Positions 1-8,568 of a DNA stretch of 64,000 nucleotides are shown here, piece by piece. A program made the position numbers and the translations under genes. The DNA is taken from positions 39,514-103,513 of the forward strand of contig JBBQXS010000013.1 of the NCBI GenBank assembly GCA_038209365.1, given 5' to 3'. Each line of letters starts with the position of its first letter. The first letter of the stretch is position 1. The DNA comes from DASQHW01 sp038209365 (lineage in GTDB: Bacteria > Actinomycetota > Acidimicrobiia > IMCC26256 > PALSA-610). The notes under the pieces were generated by a model, which was given only the letters and a program-made list of their open reading frames with translations, did no database searches and had not been told where the DNA came from.

Positions 1-57
1 CGACACGCGACGACATGCGCGTCGTGCGGAGCAGCAACACCCGAAGTGCCTCCTGAC

Positions 58-1266
58 ATGCGCGCGGACACGCCGATCCTTCATGTCGACCTCGACGCGT
101 TCTTCGCGGCAGTCGAGCAACTCGACGATCCGAGGCTTCGGGGCAAGCCGGTCGTCGTCGGTGGGCTCGGTCACCGCGGCGTGGTGAGCACCGCCAGCTA
201 CGAGGCGCGACCGTACGGAGTGCACTCGGCGATGCCGATGACCCGTGCCCGAAGCGCGTGTCCGCATGCCGTGTTCCTTTCTCCTCGCATGTCGCGCTAC
301 GTCGAAAAGAGTCAGCAGGTCATGGCAATCCTCGGTGATGTCACGCCGCTCGTCGAGCAGCTCTCGGTAGACGAGGCATTCCTCGACGTCTCGGGCGCGC
401 GCCGTCTCATGGGCGCACCGGTGGACATCGCGGCGCTGGTGCGCCGGCGCATCCACGAGGGGACAGGACTCACCGCATCGGTCGGTGTCGCGTCGACGAA
501 GTTCCTCGCCAAGCTGGCGAGCGAGCTCGCCAAGCCCGACGGCTTGCTCGCGGTGCCGGCCGGGGAAGAGCGACCGTTCCTCGCGCCGCTCCCGGTCACA
601 CGTCTGTGGGGTGTCGGTCCCGCGACCCTCCGAAAGCTCGATCGAATGGCGTTGCGAACGATCGGTGACATCGCCGCGATCGGCGGCGACGTGCTGGAAC
701 GGGCACTCGGACCGTCGCTCGGGGCACATCTCCATGCGCTCGCGCGCAATGAGGATCCGCGCGCGGTCGTCCCCGAGCGTGACGCCAAGTCGATCGGTGC
801 CGAGGAGACGTTCGACGAGGATCTCCGCACTCGGCACGCGTGCGAGCGTGAGCTCGTGCGGCTCACCGACCGCGTGTGCGCGCGTCTGCGCAGCGCGCAC
901 CTGACGACACGGACGATCACGCTGAAGATCCGGTTCGGGGATTTCGAGACGCGCACACGCGCTCGCACACTGACCGACGCAACGGACGTGAGCACCGTGG
1001 TGCTCGAAACCGCGCGGGAGCTGCTCGACGAATTCGACCCGGCGCGCGGCATCCGTCTGCTCGGTGTGTCCTGTTCGCGTCTCGACGAGGGCGTGTCCGG
1101 CGGGCAATCGATGCTCGCGCTCGACGACGACTCGACCATGCAGCACGAGCGCACGGAGCGACGCGCTGCCGTCGAGCGGGCCGTCGACGTCGTCCGGGAA
1201 CGTTTCGGACTGCGCGCCGTCGGACCGGCAACGCTGGTCGAGCCTGACCGACGGGAGGCCGAATGA
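58..1266 (+). CDS. dinB: DNA polymerase IV (Y-family translesion polymerase)
   Basis: Error-prone polymerase that copies past damaged template bases. The N-terminus HVDLDAFFAAVEQ carries the first catalytic Asp, and SVDEAFLDV (about residues 100-110) carries the Asp-Glu pair of the Y-family palm. Fingers, thumb and little-finger regions follow in the usual order, and the length of about 402 residues is normal for the family. A QSMLAL stretch near the C-terminus resembles a sliding-clamp binding peptide. I chose ATG at 58 because the family usually begins a few residues before the HVDLD motif; a GTG at 46 is also in frame, and neither has a clear ribosome binding site. The stop overlaps the next start (ATGA), so the pair is probably co-translated. 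Confidence 0.93.
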   Translation: MRADTPILHVDLDAFFAAVEQLDDPRLRGKPVVVGGLGHRGVVSTASYEARPYGVHSAMPMTRARSACPHAVFLSPRMSRYVEKSQQVMAILGDVTPLVEQLSVDEAFLDVSGARRLMGAPVDIAALVRRRIHEGTGLTASVGVASTKFLAKLASELAKPDGLLAVPAGEERPFLAPLPVTRLWGVGPATLRKLDRMALRTIGDIAAIGGDVLERALGPSLGAHLHALARNEDPRAVVPERDAKSIGAEETFDEDLRTRHACERELVRLTDRVCARLRSAHLTTRTITLKIRFGDFETRTRARTLTDATDVSTVVLETARELLDEFDPARGIRLLGVSCSRLDEGVSGGQSMLALDDDSTMQHERTERRAAVERAVDVVRERFGLRAVGPATLVEPDRREAE

Positions 1267-2312
1267 TCCGGGTCGGCTTGGTCGGTTGCGGTCATATCGG
1301 CACGGTGCATGCGGTGGCGCTCCAGCAGCTCACCGCCGCCGGGCTCGTCGACGCCGCGCTGACGCAGACTTTCGACGAGGACGGTGCTCGGGCCGCGAAG
1401 GTCGCGCACCGCCACGGCGGAGAGCCGGCGCCGACCGTCGAATCGCTTCTCGATGCCGTCGACGTGGTGTGGGTGTGCACGTGGACCGCGGCGCATCTCG
1501 CCACGGTCGAGGCCGCGGCGGTTCGCGGCCTGCCGATCTTCTGCGAGAAGCCACTGGCGCCCGATCTCGCGTCCGCCGAACGGGTCACGAGCGCGCTCGA
1601 ACGCGTCCCGCACCAAGTTGGTCTCGTGCTGCGATGGGCGCCCGTGTTTCGCAACTTCGCGGCGCGCATCGCGTCCGGAGAGTTCGGACGGGTGCTCGCG
1701 GCGTCGATGCGAGACGACCAGTACTACCCCATTCAGGGCCTCTACGGATCGACCTGGCGCCGCGACGTCGCGTGCGCGGGCGGCGGCACGCTGATCGAGC
1801 ACTCGATTCACGACATCGATGTGCTGCGCTGGCTGCTCGGCGAGCCGGCCACGGTGAGTGCGCACACCGCATGTCGGTTCGGGCATCCCGGCATCGAAGA
1901 CGTGGCCGCCGTCAGATTCTCGTACGCGGACGGCTCCGTTGCGCAGCTGACGAGCGTCTGGCATCAGGTCCTCTCGCGGGAGTCGAGCCGCCGGCTCGAG
2001 GTGTTCTGCGAGAAGGCGTTGCTGTGGACCGACGACGACTACCTCGGACCGCTCCACGTCCAGACCGACGACGGCACGACGACGGTCGAGGCGCCGGCGC
2101 CGGAATGGACTGCGCTGCTCACCGTGCCGGAGGTCTATGCCAAGGCGCTGGCGCAGTATGCCGAACCGTCGAAGGCGTTTCTCGACGCGCTGGCGGCGGA
2201 CCGATCACCGGCCGGCTCTCCGCGGGGCGCCGACGCCCTCGCCGCGCATCGCCTCGTCGATGCCGCGTACCGATCGGCGGCATCGGGCGGCGTGCCGCGA
2301 CCGGCCTGCTGA
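1263..2312 (+). CDS. Gfo/Idh/MocA-family NAD(P)-dependent oxidoreductase
   Basis: Predicted sugar or cyclitol dehydrogenase of 349 residues. The N-terminal Rossmann fold begins VGLVGCGHIGTVH (nucleotide-binding glycine motif). The family signature CEKPLA lies near residue 97, and the C-terminal substrate domain contains HSIHDIDVLRWLLG, where the conserved Asp and His of the active site are expected. These features place it in the family but do not fix the substrate; inositol-like or amino-sugar substrates are possible. The ATG overlaps the dinB stop by 4 bases. The pairing with dinB looks positional rather than functional. Confidence 0.85.
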   Translation: MIRVGLVGCGHIGTVHAVALQQLTAAGLVDAALTQTFDEDGARAAKVAHRHGGEPAPTVESLLDAVDVVWVCTWTAAHLATVEAAAVRGLPIFCEKPLAPDLASAERVTSALERVPHQVGLVLRWAPVFRNFAARIASGEFGRVLAASMRDDQYYPIQGLYGSTWRRDVACAGGGTLIEHSIHDIDVLRWLLGEPATVSAHTACRFGHPGIEDVAAVRFSYADGSVAQLTSVWHQVLSRESSRRLEVFCEKALLWTDDDYLGPLHVQTDDGTTTVEAPAPEWTALLTVPEVYAKALAQYAEPSKAFLDALAADRSPAGSPRGADALAAHRLVDAAYRSAASGGVPRPAC

Positions 2313-2369
2313 GCGCAAAACGGACCGCCGCGTTGGTTGGCCCCTCGCGGCTGCGCGAGAATGTCCTCC

Positions 2370-2750
2370 ATGCCGCTCTCGGACGAAGAGCAGAAGATCC
2401 TCCGGGAGATCGAGGCGCAGCTCAACGCGACCGATCCCGGTCTCGTGGAGCAGGTGTCGCGCACGACGCTCTATCGGCATTCGGCCCGCGTGATTCGATG
2501 GGCCGCATTCGGTCTGCTCGGCGGCTTGCTGTTGCTCGTGTTCACGTTCGCATCGAGCGTGTGGGTCGGTGCAATCGGTTTTGCAGTGATGCTCGCGTGC
2601 TCGCTGGTCATCGAGCGGCACGTGCGCAAGCTCGGCCGCGCCGGTCTCGAAACGCTGACCGGTGGTTGGCGCGCGAGTGGCGGGCTCCGCGGTGTGTTCG
2701 GTGAGCGCGGTCGCCAGTGGCGCGAGCGCTTTCGACGCGACGACTCCTGA
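2370..2750 (+). CDS. DUF3040 membrane protein
   Basis: Small protein of 126 residues. The N-terminal MPLSDEEQKILREIEAQL is the recognisable DUF3040 signature. A hydrophobic segment at about residues 43-80 would make two closely spaced membrane helices, followed by a basic C-terminal tail. ATG at 2370 is chosen because it starts the signature; ATG at 2361 and a longer start at 2337 are in frame but add unconserved residues. Genes of this family often sit just upstream of the division cluster in actinobacteria, as here. Function is unknown. Confidence 0.85.
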   Translation: MPLSDEEQKILREIEAQLNATDPGLVEQVSRTTLYRHSARVIRWAAFGLLGGLLLLVFTFASSVWVGAIGFAVMLACSLVIERHVRKLGRAGLETLTGGWRASGGLRGVFGERGRQWRERFRRDDS

Positions 2751-2753
2751 AAG

Positions 2754-3182
2754 GTGTCGTACACCGTCGCGCAAGCGGCGCGGCTCGCAGGTTGCACCGC
2801 CTCGCAGGTGCGTCATTGGTCGCGGTCGGATTTGGTGATCGCGTCGCTCGACAACGGTCGCTACGGATTCCGTGATCTCGTGTCGTTGCGGGTGGTGCGG
2901 TCATTGCTCGATGCCGGTCTGCCCTCGGCGCGTGTGCGCGCGGCGGTCCTGGCGCTGCGGGAGCTCGGTGACGGCGACCTCGCGGGTCTGCGTCTCATCA
3001 CCGACGGACGGAACGTGTGGTCGTGCCGGGACGACGGGCAGATCCTCGATGCGCTACGACACGGGCAGCTCGCGCTGTTCGTCGCGGTGGACCGGGTCGC
3101 GGCCGACGTCGACACCGAGATCCGCGCGTTCCAGGCCGAGAAGGCCGCGTTCGTCGACGGTCTCGTGCGCCCGGCGCCGTAG
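2754..3182 (+). CDS. MerR-family-like transcriptional regulator
   Basis: Protein of 142 residues beginning with a winged helix-turn-helix of MerR type: YTVAQAARLAGCTASQVRHW, then a recognition and wing stretch ending FRDLVSLRVVRSLLDAGL. The remainder (about residues 60-142) has no recognised effector domain and contains one more cysteine (WSCRDD), so the ligand cannot be inferred. It starts with GTG three bases after the DUF3040 stop, with AAAGG just before it. Its stop directly abuts the stop of the convergent transglutaminase gene with no base between them. Confidence 0.78.
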   Translation: MSYTVAQAARLAGCTASQVRHWSRSDLVIASLDNGRYGFRDLVSLRVVRSLLDAGLPSARVRAAVLALRELGDGDLAGLRLITDGRNVWSCRDDGQILDALRHGQLALFVAVDRVAADVDTEIRAFQAEKAAFVDGLVRPAP

Positions 3183-5477
3183 TCAGCCGGAGGCGCCGGC
3201 GCCGGCCACGCCACGGTTGCGACGGTCGGGACGGTCTCGGCGGCGGAGCCGTAGTCGCGTGACCCAGCGCTCGCTGCGCGTCACGTTCCGGCGGAGAGCC
3301 GCGTCGATCGCGTCGACGTGTCGCCACGCGGCGTCGGCATCTGCTCCGGAGGGCGGGTCGGCGGCGAACATCGCCGCGGTGTGCAGCCGCGCGAGGTCCA
3401 TCAACGGCGGGCCGGCACCACCTGCACCATGCGCGGGCGCGTGCCGCAGCGCGAACTCGATCGACGTCGCGGCGGGACGCGGTTGCACGCCCGCGGCGGC
3501 GAGACGTTCGAGCGCTTCGGTCCATGCCCCGAGCACACGACGGCGGGCATCCACCGCGTCACGCCGTCGTCGTGTTCGCCGCAGCGCCGCGACCAGGAGG
3601 GCGAGCAACCCGCCCGCGATGACGAGAAACGCGCCCCCGACGGCCGCGGTGAACGCGAGAAGCACGCGCGCGCCGGTCTTCCCGCCTCCGGTCGACTTCG
3701 ACGCGGGCGGGTCCACTTGAATGCGGTCGGGGAGCAACCGTGCCTGGGTGTTTCCCGTTCGGGGAACGCTCGTTGCACTCGACGGCGTCGAGGTCGGCGT
3801 CGTCGCGGTCGGCGTCGTCGTCGAGGTTCGATCATCCCGGCCGCGCTGCGTCGTCGGATTGAACTGGTTCTTGGTGGGCTCGAACGCGTACCAGCCGACC
3901 TCACGGCCAAGCCAGACCTCGGGCCACGCGTGTGCGTCGTCGCCCATGACGTGGAACTTGTTGTCGTTGGGATCGAGCGCGCTCGTGTGGTAGCCGACCG
4001 CGACACGTGCCGGCAGCCCGACCGCGCGCGCCATCTCCGCGAACGCGAGCGCGAACTGCTCACAGAAGCCGCGACGCTTCGTGAGGACGAATTCCTGCAG
4101 GGCGCGCGGCGAGCTGCCGTAGTCGACTTCCTTGTCGTACCGGAAAAGGTCACTCTGGAAGAACTGCTCGAGCGCGACGGCCTTGTCGTACGGCGCCGCT
4201 GCGTTCTGCGTCAGCACCTTCGCGTATTTGCGAATCTCGTCCGGGAAGTTGCCCGGAAGCCTCGCCTGGTCGGACTTCGCTGCGAGATCCCCGAACGACA
4301 CCGCGCGCAACTGCTCGTCCGACGGCGTGCGGACTTCGGACTCGACCGTGTACGTCAGGCCTTGAATCGATCGGTTCGTCAAGATCAGGCTCAACGACGC
4401 CGGCAGCATCGCGCTGTCGGGGAGATCGATACGGAACGGGCGGTACGCCGCGGGCAGCCAATACGGGTCCTCGGCGCCGGTCATGTGGATCGTCTGCGTC
4501 ACGTGCGTCGGGCCTTCGGGCGTGCTCGGCGGTGGGAGCGAGCCGGCCGAGCGCTGGTCGCCGTGGTTGCGTTGGTACCCCCAGTTGCCGTCCGCTCCCA
4601 GGTCGTCGAGGCCGACGAGCCGCCAGTAGTAGGACTTGTCGTTGCTTGTCTCGACGACGAACATCTCCTTGTTCGCGTCACGGTTGAGCTTCGAGCGGAG
4701 CGTGAGCAATGGTGACGGCGTCGAGAGCACGCTCGATCCCGATCCCTTGCCCAGATTGCGATAGTTGATCCACGCGGCGCCGCGGGCCCCCGGGAACGTC
4801 GGGCCGAGGGCAATCGCGAACGCGATCACCATCGCGCCCGCAGCAACGCCTCCCATCGCGGCTTGCGACCGGCGACTGCGCGGCGCTTGGAACCATGTCC
4901 GGCGCGCGGTCGCCTCGGCGTGTTGCAGTGCCACGAGGTACGCGACGACGACGAGCGCGTAGCACGCCGTGGTCGGTGCCCAGCGGCCCGAACCGAGCGC
5001 CGCGATCGCGACGTACAACGCGATGCTCGGGCCGAGCGCGCCGATCGGCGCATCGAGTCGGCGCGCGATGACCTCTGTCGCGGCCGCGGCGACGAATACC
5101 GCGACGAACGAGAGCAACAGCGCGGCGCCGACCGGGCCGACGGGCACCGTTGCCGAGCGCAACGTGTGCGGCGCGCTCGCGAGATCGTGTCCGAAGTGCG
5201 AAAGCGCGGCCGCGCTCGGGATCCCGGCAAAGGTCTCCGACGGATCATCGACGATCACCGCCAACCATGTGCCGACCGCGACCGACACGGCGGGGGCCGT
5301 CAGCAGATGCCAGCGACGATGGTGCGCGAACGCAAAGATCAACGCCGGAACGACGGCGGCGAGGACCATCGCGCCGACCCAGGACCCGCCCGCCAAGACG
5401 CGGGCGAGGCCGAGGGCGGCCGCGAGGGTCAGGCCGGCGCGGCTGACTGCGACGAAAGGGGACTGCTGCGCTGCCAT
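3183..5477 (-). CDS. Transglutaminase-like membrane protein (TgpA / DUF3488-DUF4129 type)
   Basis: Large membrane protein of 764 residues. The N-terminal third has several hydrophobic helices. A periplasmic or extracellular transglutaminase-like domain follows, with the catalytic Cys in KRRGFCEQFALAF, the His in DDAHAWPEVW and an acidic residue in WYAFEPT (Glu where Asp is commoner). A Thr/Pro/Ser linker, another membrane helix and a basic cytoplasmic tail (DUF4129-like) complete it. I start at the ATG at 5477, 49 bases inside the preceding DUF58 gene. An upstream extension in the same frame is Arg/His-rich shadow sequence. It is the last gene of the moxR-DUF58-tgpA operon; the family is linked to envelope processes, but its substrate here is unknown. 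Confidence 0.85.
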   Translation of the reverse strand: MAAQQSPFVAVSRAGLTLAAALGLARVLAGGSWVGAMVLAAVVPALIFAFAHHRRWHLLTAPAVSVAVGTWLAVIVDDPSETFAGIPSAAALSHFGHDLASAPHTLRSATVPVGPVGAALLLSFVAVFVAAAATEVIARRLDAPIGALGPSIALYVAIAALGSGRWAPTTACYALVVVAYLVALQHAEATARRTWFQAPRSRRSQAAMGGVAAGAMVIAFAIALGPTFPGARGAAWINYRNLGKGSGSSVLSTPSPLLTLRSKLNRDANKEMFVVETSNDKSYYWRLVGLDDLGADGNWGYQRNHGDQRSAGSLPPPSTPEGPTHVTQTIHMTGAEDPYWLPAAYRPFRIDLPDSAMLPASLSLILTNRSIQGLTYTVESEVRTPSDEQLRAVSFGDLAAKSDQARLPGNFPDEIRKYAKVLTQNAAAPYDKAVALEQFFQSDLFRYDKEVDYGSSPRALQEFVLTKRRGFCEQFALAFAEMARAVGLPARVAVGYHTSALDPNDNKFHVMGDDAHAWPEVWLGREVGWYAFEPTKNQFNPTTQRGRDDRTSTTTPTATTPTSTPSSATSVPRTGNTQARLLPDRIQVDPPASKSTGGGKTGARVLLAFTAAVGGAFLVIAGGLLALLVAALRRTRRRRDAVDARRRVLGAWTEALERLAAAGVQPRPAATSIEFALRHAPAHGAGGAGPPLMDLARLHTAAMFAADPPSGADADAAWRHVDAIDAALRRNVTRSERWVTRLRLRRRDRPDRRNRGVAGAGASG

Positions 5478-6619
5478 CGCAGCACGGCCTCGTTCCACGA
5501 TTGGAGGAAGGGACGGTCGGGATCGTCGCGGACGACGAAGAGGCGGAAGCGCCGCGATCGCGGCACGACCGCCGAGCGCGTGGTGTTCGTGATGACGGTG
5601 AGAAGTGTGCCGCCGTCTCGCACCAGCACCCCGAGGGCGCCGGCGTCGTACGCCTGCAGGCTGCCCGTCACCGCGATCAGGGCGCTGGTGCGACGTCGAG
5701 TGGTGACGACGACCATGCGCTCGGGACCGTGGGGTTGCACGATCGCGAGCTCGTCCATGACGGTCGCGAGATGACGGCGTCCCGGCGTGCCGATCAGTGT
5801 GCCGGTGCTCCAGACGACGTCGAACGGCCTGCCCATGTGGTGCAGCGCCGTCGCGATCGACGCGCACGCCTCGACCGCGCGCTCGAACGTGGCACGGTCG
5901 TGCGCGCCGGGCCGCACGTCGAGCATCAACAGCACCGGCGCGCGGCGCCGGGTCTCGTTCTGGCGCATCATCAGGTGCCCGCGCCGTGCCGTCGACCGCC
6001 AGTGCACGTGGCGGAGGTCGTCGCCGGGCGCGTACTCGCGAAGCGTCATGAACTCACCTGTCGGTTCGACGCGGCTCCGGACGTGGGGATGGTCGCGGTC
6101 GAGGTCGAGACCTCCGATCTCGGGTGGTGCGACGATGTCGTGCACCCGCGGATAGACGATCACTTCCTCGGCGGCGAGCACGCGTCGCGTGGTGCCGACG
6201 AGCCCGAACGGATCGGTCAGCGAGGCCCGGAGCGGCCCCACTTCGTAGCGTCCCCGACGGTCGGTGGGGAACCGATACGCGGCGCGCGCCTCTTCACCGG
6301 CACCGAGCGGCGCGAGGAGGATGCGCGCCGCCCGCCGGCCCCGATCGAAGGCGTCGGCAACCGCCAGCGTCGTGGTGCGGTGTGCGCCGGCGCGGACGAG
6401 GATGTCGACGCGTCCGTCGACGCCGACCTGCAGGCGCTCCTTGAGATCGCGTTGGGCGGTCAACGTCGGGGGGTGCGCGCGGACCCAGATGTACGCGACG
6501 ACGACGAGCAGCGCGGCCGCGATGCCGAGCACGGCGAGCTGGACGAGCCCGAGCAGCCGCGAACCGACGTACAAGCCGGCCGCGGCTCCGATCAAAGACC
6601 ACCCTCGGCGCGTGAGCAT
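5429..6619 (-). CDS. DUF58 domain protein (MoxR-associated, VWA-like)
   Basis: Protein of 396 residues. Two hydrophobic segments at the N-terminus (about residues 8-50) anchor it. A beta-rich region precedes the DUF58 signature HWRSTARRGHLMMRQNE (about residues 210-230), and a von Willebrand A-like fold follows with LLMLDVRPGAHD. Members are normally encoded with a MoxR ATPase and a transglutaminase-like protein, exactly as here, and are thought to act with the ATPase as an assembly or chaperone system. ATG at 6619 lies 11 bases after the moxR stop; its C-terminal codons overlap the start of the transglutaminase gene by 49 bases, suggesting translational coupling. Confidence 0.88.
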   Translation of the reverse strand: MLTRRGWSLIGAAAGLYVGSRLLGLVQLAVLGIAAALLVVVAYIWVRAHPPTLTAQRDLKERLQVGVDGRVDILVRAGAHRTTTLAVADAFDRGRRAARILLAPLGAGEEARAAYRFPTDRRGRYEVGPLRASLTDPFGLVGTTRRVLAAEEVIVYPRVHDIVAPPEIGGLDLDRDHPHVRSRVEPTGEFMTLREYAPGDDLRHVHWRSTARRGHLMMRQNETRRRAPVLLMLDVRPGAHDRATFERAVEACASIATALHHMGRPFDVVWSTGTLIGTPGRRHLATVMDELAIVQPHGPERMVVVTTRRRTSALIAVTGSLQAYDAGALGVLVRDGGTLLTVITNTTRSAVVPRSRRFRLFVVRDDPDRPFLQSWNEAVLRWQRSSPLSSQSAAPA

Positions 6620-6630
6620 GTCCGGCGCGG

Positions 6631-7602
6631 CTACCCGGCGCGGGTCGCCGGGACCGGAATCGTGTCGAGGATCGACGCGAGCACGTCGGACGGATCGACC
6701 CCGCGCATCATCGCCTCGGGCGACAGGATGAGGCGGTGCTCGAGGACCGAGGCCGCGAGCACCTTGAGGTCGTCGGGAACGACGTACGCACGGCCGATGC
6801 TCGCCGCGAGCGCACGCGATGCGCGCTGCAACGCGAGCGCGCCGCGCGGGCTGACCCCGAGCATCAGGTCCCGGTGGTGACGGGTCGCCTCGACGATGTC
6901 GACGATGTAACCGTGCAGCTCGGGCGAGACGTGAATGCGCCCGAGCTCGCGTGTCCACCCCGCGATCGTCTCGGCGTCGGTGACTGGATCGAGCTCCTCC
7001 GCGGTGGTCGCGTCGACGCCTTGGGAGTCGAGGATCGCGATCTCGGCGTCACGGTCGGGGTAGCCGATGCGCAGGCGCAACAAGAAGCGGTCCAGCTGCG
7101 CTTCGGGCAACGGGTAGGTGCCTTCGAGCTCGACCGGGTTCTGCGTCGCGATGACCAGGAACGGTCGCGGCAACATGTACGTCTGCGCGTCGACCGTGAC
7201 CTGCCGTTCTTCCATCGACTCCAGCAGCGCCGACTGGGTCTTCGGTGAGGCGCGGTTGATCTCGTCGGCGAGCACGACGTTCGCGAACACGCCGCCCGGC
7301 CGGAACTCGAAGTCGCCGCGCGCGCGGTCCCATACCGACACACCGGTCACGTCCGAGGGCAAGAGGTCGGGGGTGAACTGCACCCGCCGCCAGGAGCCGC
7401 CGATCGAGCGCGCGATCGCCTTGGCGAGTGACGTCTTGCCGACACCGGGAACGTCTTCGATCAGAAGATGACCTTCGGAGAACAGGCACACCAAGGACAG
7501 GTGCACGGCGCGGCGCTTGCCGCGCAGGACGCGCTCGAGCTGGGCCGCGAGCGTGTCGAAGAGGTCCTTGAAGGAATGCTCCGGGCGAGGCGCCGCTTGC
7601 AC
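6631..7602 (-). CDS. MoxR-family AAA+ ATPase
   Basis: Chaperone-like AAA+ ATPase of 323 residues. Walker A is DVPGVGKTSLAKA (about residues 52-64), Walker B is VVLADEINRAS (about 111-121), sensor 1 is VIATQNPVE, and the C-terminal lid contains SPRGALAL. All nucleotide-binding residues appear intact. The start is GTG at 7602, preceded by a GGAGG ribosome binding site. It is the first gene of the moxR-DUF58-transglutaminase operon and is divergent from the small gene at 7699. The client of this complex is not known from sequence. Confidence 0.92.
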   Translation of the reverse strand: MQAAPRPEHSFKDLFDTLAAQLERVLRGKRRAVHLSLVCLFSEGHLLIEDVPGVGKTSLAKAIARSIGGSWRRVQFTPDLLPSDVTGVSVWDRARGDFEFRPGGVFANVVLADEINRASPKTQSALLESMEERQVTVDAQTYMLPRPFLVIATQNPVELEGTYPLPEAQLDRFLLRLRIGYPDRDAEIAILDSQGVDATTAEELDPVTDAETIAGWTRELGRIHVSPELHGYIVDIVEATRHHRDLMLGVSPRGALALQRASRALAASIGRAYVVPDDLKVLAASVLEHRLILSPEAMMRGVDPSDVLASILDTIPVPATRAG

Positions 7603-7698
7603 GAGATCGACCTCCGGAGGGGCGCGGCCCTTGCACGTCGAACCGTCGCCCGCCCCCGGGACAACGGCTCTTCGGGCGCCACGCTACCGTGCTCCGCC

Positions 7699-8004
7699 GT
7701 GGGCGCTCCTCGCGGCGACGGAGCCATGACGTACGGCGCCACCTTTTGGTTCCACGTCGTCGGCGATCTTGTTCGACGCCCCCGCCTCTGGTGGACCGCA
7801 GGCCGCCAGCTCCAGCGCATGGTCGCGCCTCGATGGTGGTCGCGCCGGCCGTTCCTGCCGCTTCCGGACGCGACCTACGTGCGCTACCGCATGGAGACCG
7901 CGTACGGCGCCCACGCCGTGCCGCACGCCGCTGACGTCATCACGTATCTCGAATGGTGTCGTGCAGGTGAACACGCGGCGCCGCGCCGTGCCGCCCGGCA
8001 CTGA
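7699..8004 (+). CDS. Small uncharacterised protein
   Basis: About 101 residues from GTG 7699, or 92 from the in-frame ATG at 7726. No known domain is recognised. Visible features are an aromatic- and Arg-rich N-terminal half (WFHVVGDLVRRPRLWW, PRWWSRRPFLPLP) and a YVRYRMETAYG stretch, a pattern seen in soluble or membrane-peripheral basic proteins. I prefer GTG 7699 because a TACCGT -10 element ends 8 bases before it, matching the leaderless pattern elsewhere in the window; the ATG at 7726 has a GGAG only two bases upstream, which is too close to serve. It lies between the divergent moxR and the HNH endonuclease gene. Confidence 0.6.
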   Translation: MGAPRGDGAMTYGATFWFHVVGDLVRRPRLWWTAGRQLQRMVAPRWWSRRPFLPLPDATYVRYRMETAYGAHAVPHAADVITYLEWCRAGEHAAPRRAARH

Positions 8005-8046
8005 CGGACGGCGCCGGTACACTGCCCGCACCGGAGGTGATCACGC

Positions 8047-8556
8047 GTGGCCCGGGCGCTCCTGCTCAATGCCAGCTTTGAGCCGTTGTGTGTCGTGCCG
8101 GCCCGGCGCGCCGTCGTGCTCGTCCTCAAGGAGAAGGCCGAGATCGTCCACCGCAACGGTGCCGAGTTCCGCTCCGAGCGACGCACTGTGCCGGTGCCGG
8201 CGGTGATCCGTCTCGTGCACTTCGTACGCGTTCCGTTCCGAGCTACCGCGCCGCTGTCCCGGCGCGCGGTCTTCGCGCGTGACGCGCACCGCTGCCAGTA
8301 CTGCGGGGGATCGGCCGAGAACCTCGACCACGTGCTGCCGCGGTCGCGCTGCGGACCGCACACGTGGGAGAACGTGGTGGCGTCGTGCCGCGCGTGCAAC
8401 GCCCGCAAGGAGGACCGCCTGCCGGGGGAGTGCGGGATGACGCTGCGCCGCACCCCGGTCGCGCCCCACGCGACACGATCCCTGATCGTCTCCGCCGGCC
8501 CGATCGACCCGACCTGGCACGAGTATCTCGGCAGCGAGGAAGCGGTCTCGGCCTGA
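8047..8556 (+). CDS. HNH endonuclease family protein
   Basis: Protein of 169 residues. The C-terminal half has a complete HNH core with zinc-binding cysteine pairs: CQYCG, then LDHVLPRSRCGPHTWENVV, then CRACNARK. The N-terminal 60 residues (LLLNASFEPLCVV...) belong to the common bacterial HNH subgroup found beside ordinary chromosomal genes rather than phages. GTG at 8047 follows a GGAGG at 8033-8037, and a TACACT -10 element lies at 8018-8023. The biological target is unknown; restriction, repair and RNA roles are all possible. Confidence 0.87.
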   Translation: MARALLLNASFEPLCVVPARRAVVLVLKEKAEIVHRNGAEFRSERRTVPVPAVIRLVHFVRVPFRATAPLSRRAVFARDAHRCQYCGGSAENLDHVLPRSRCGPHTWENVVASCRACNARKEDRLPGECGMTLRRTPVAPHATRSLIVSAGPIDPTWHEYLGSEEAVSA

Positions 8557-8568
8557 AGCGCGCCGCCG

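Noticed and set aside
5478..5867. Upstream extension of the transglutaminase gene to 5867
   Set aside because: The added 130 residues are Arg/His-rich, overlap the DUF58 coding sequence and have no signature; the ATG at 5477 starts at the natural hydrophobic N-terminus.
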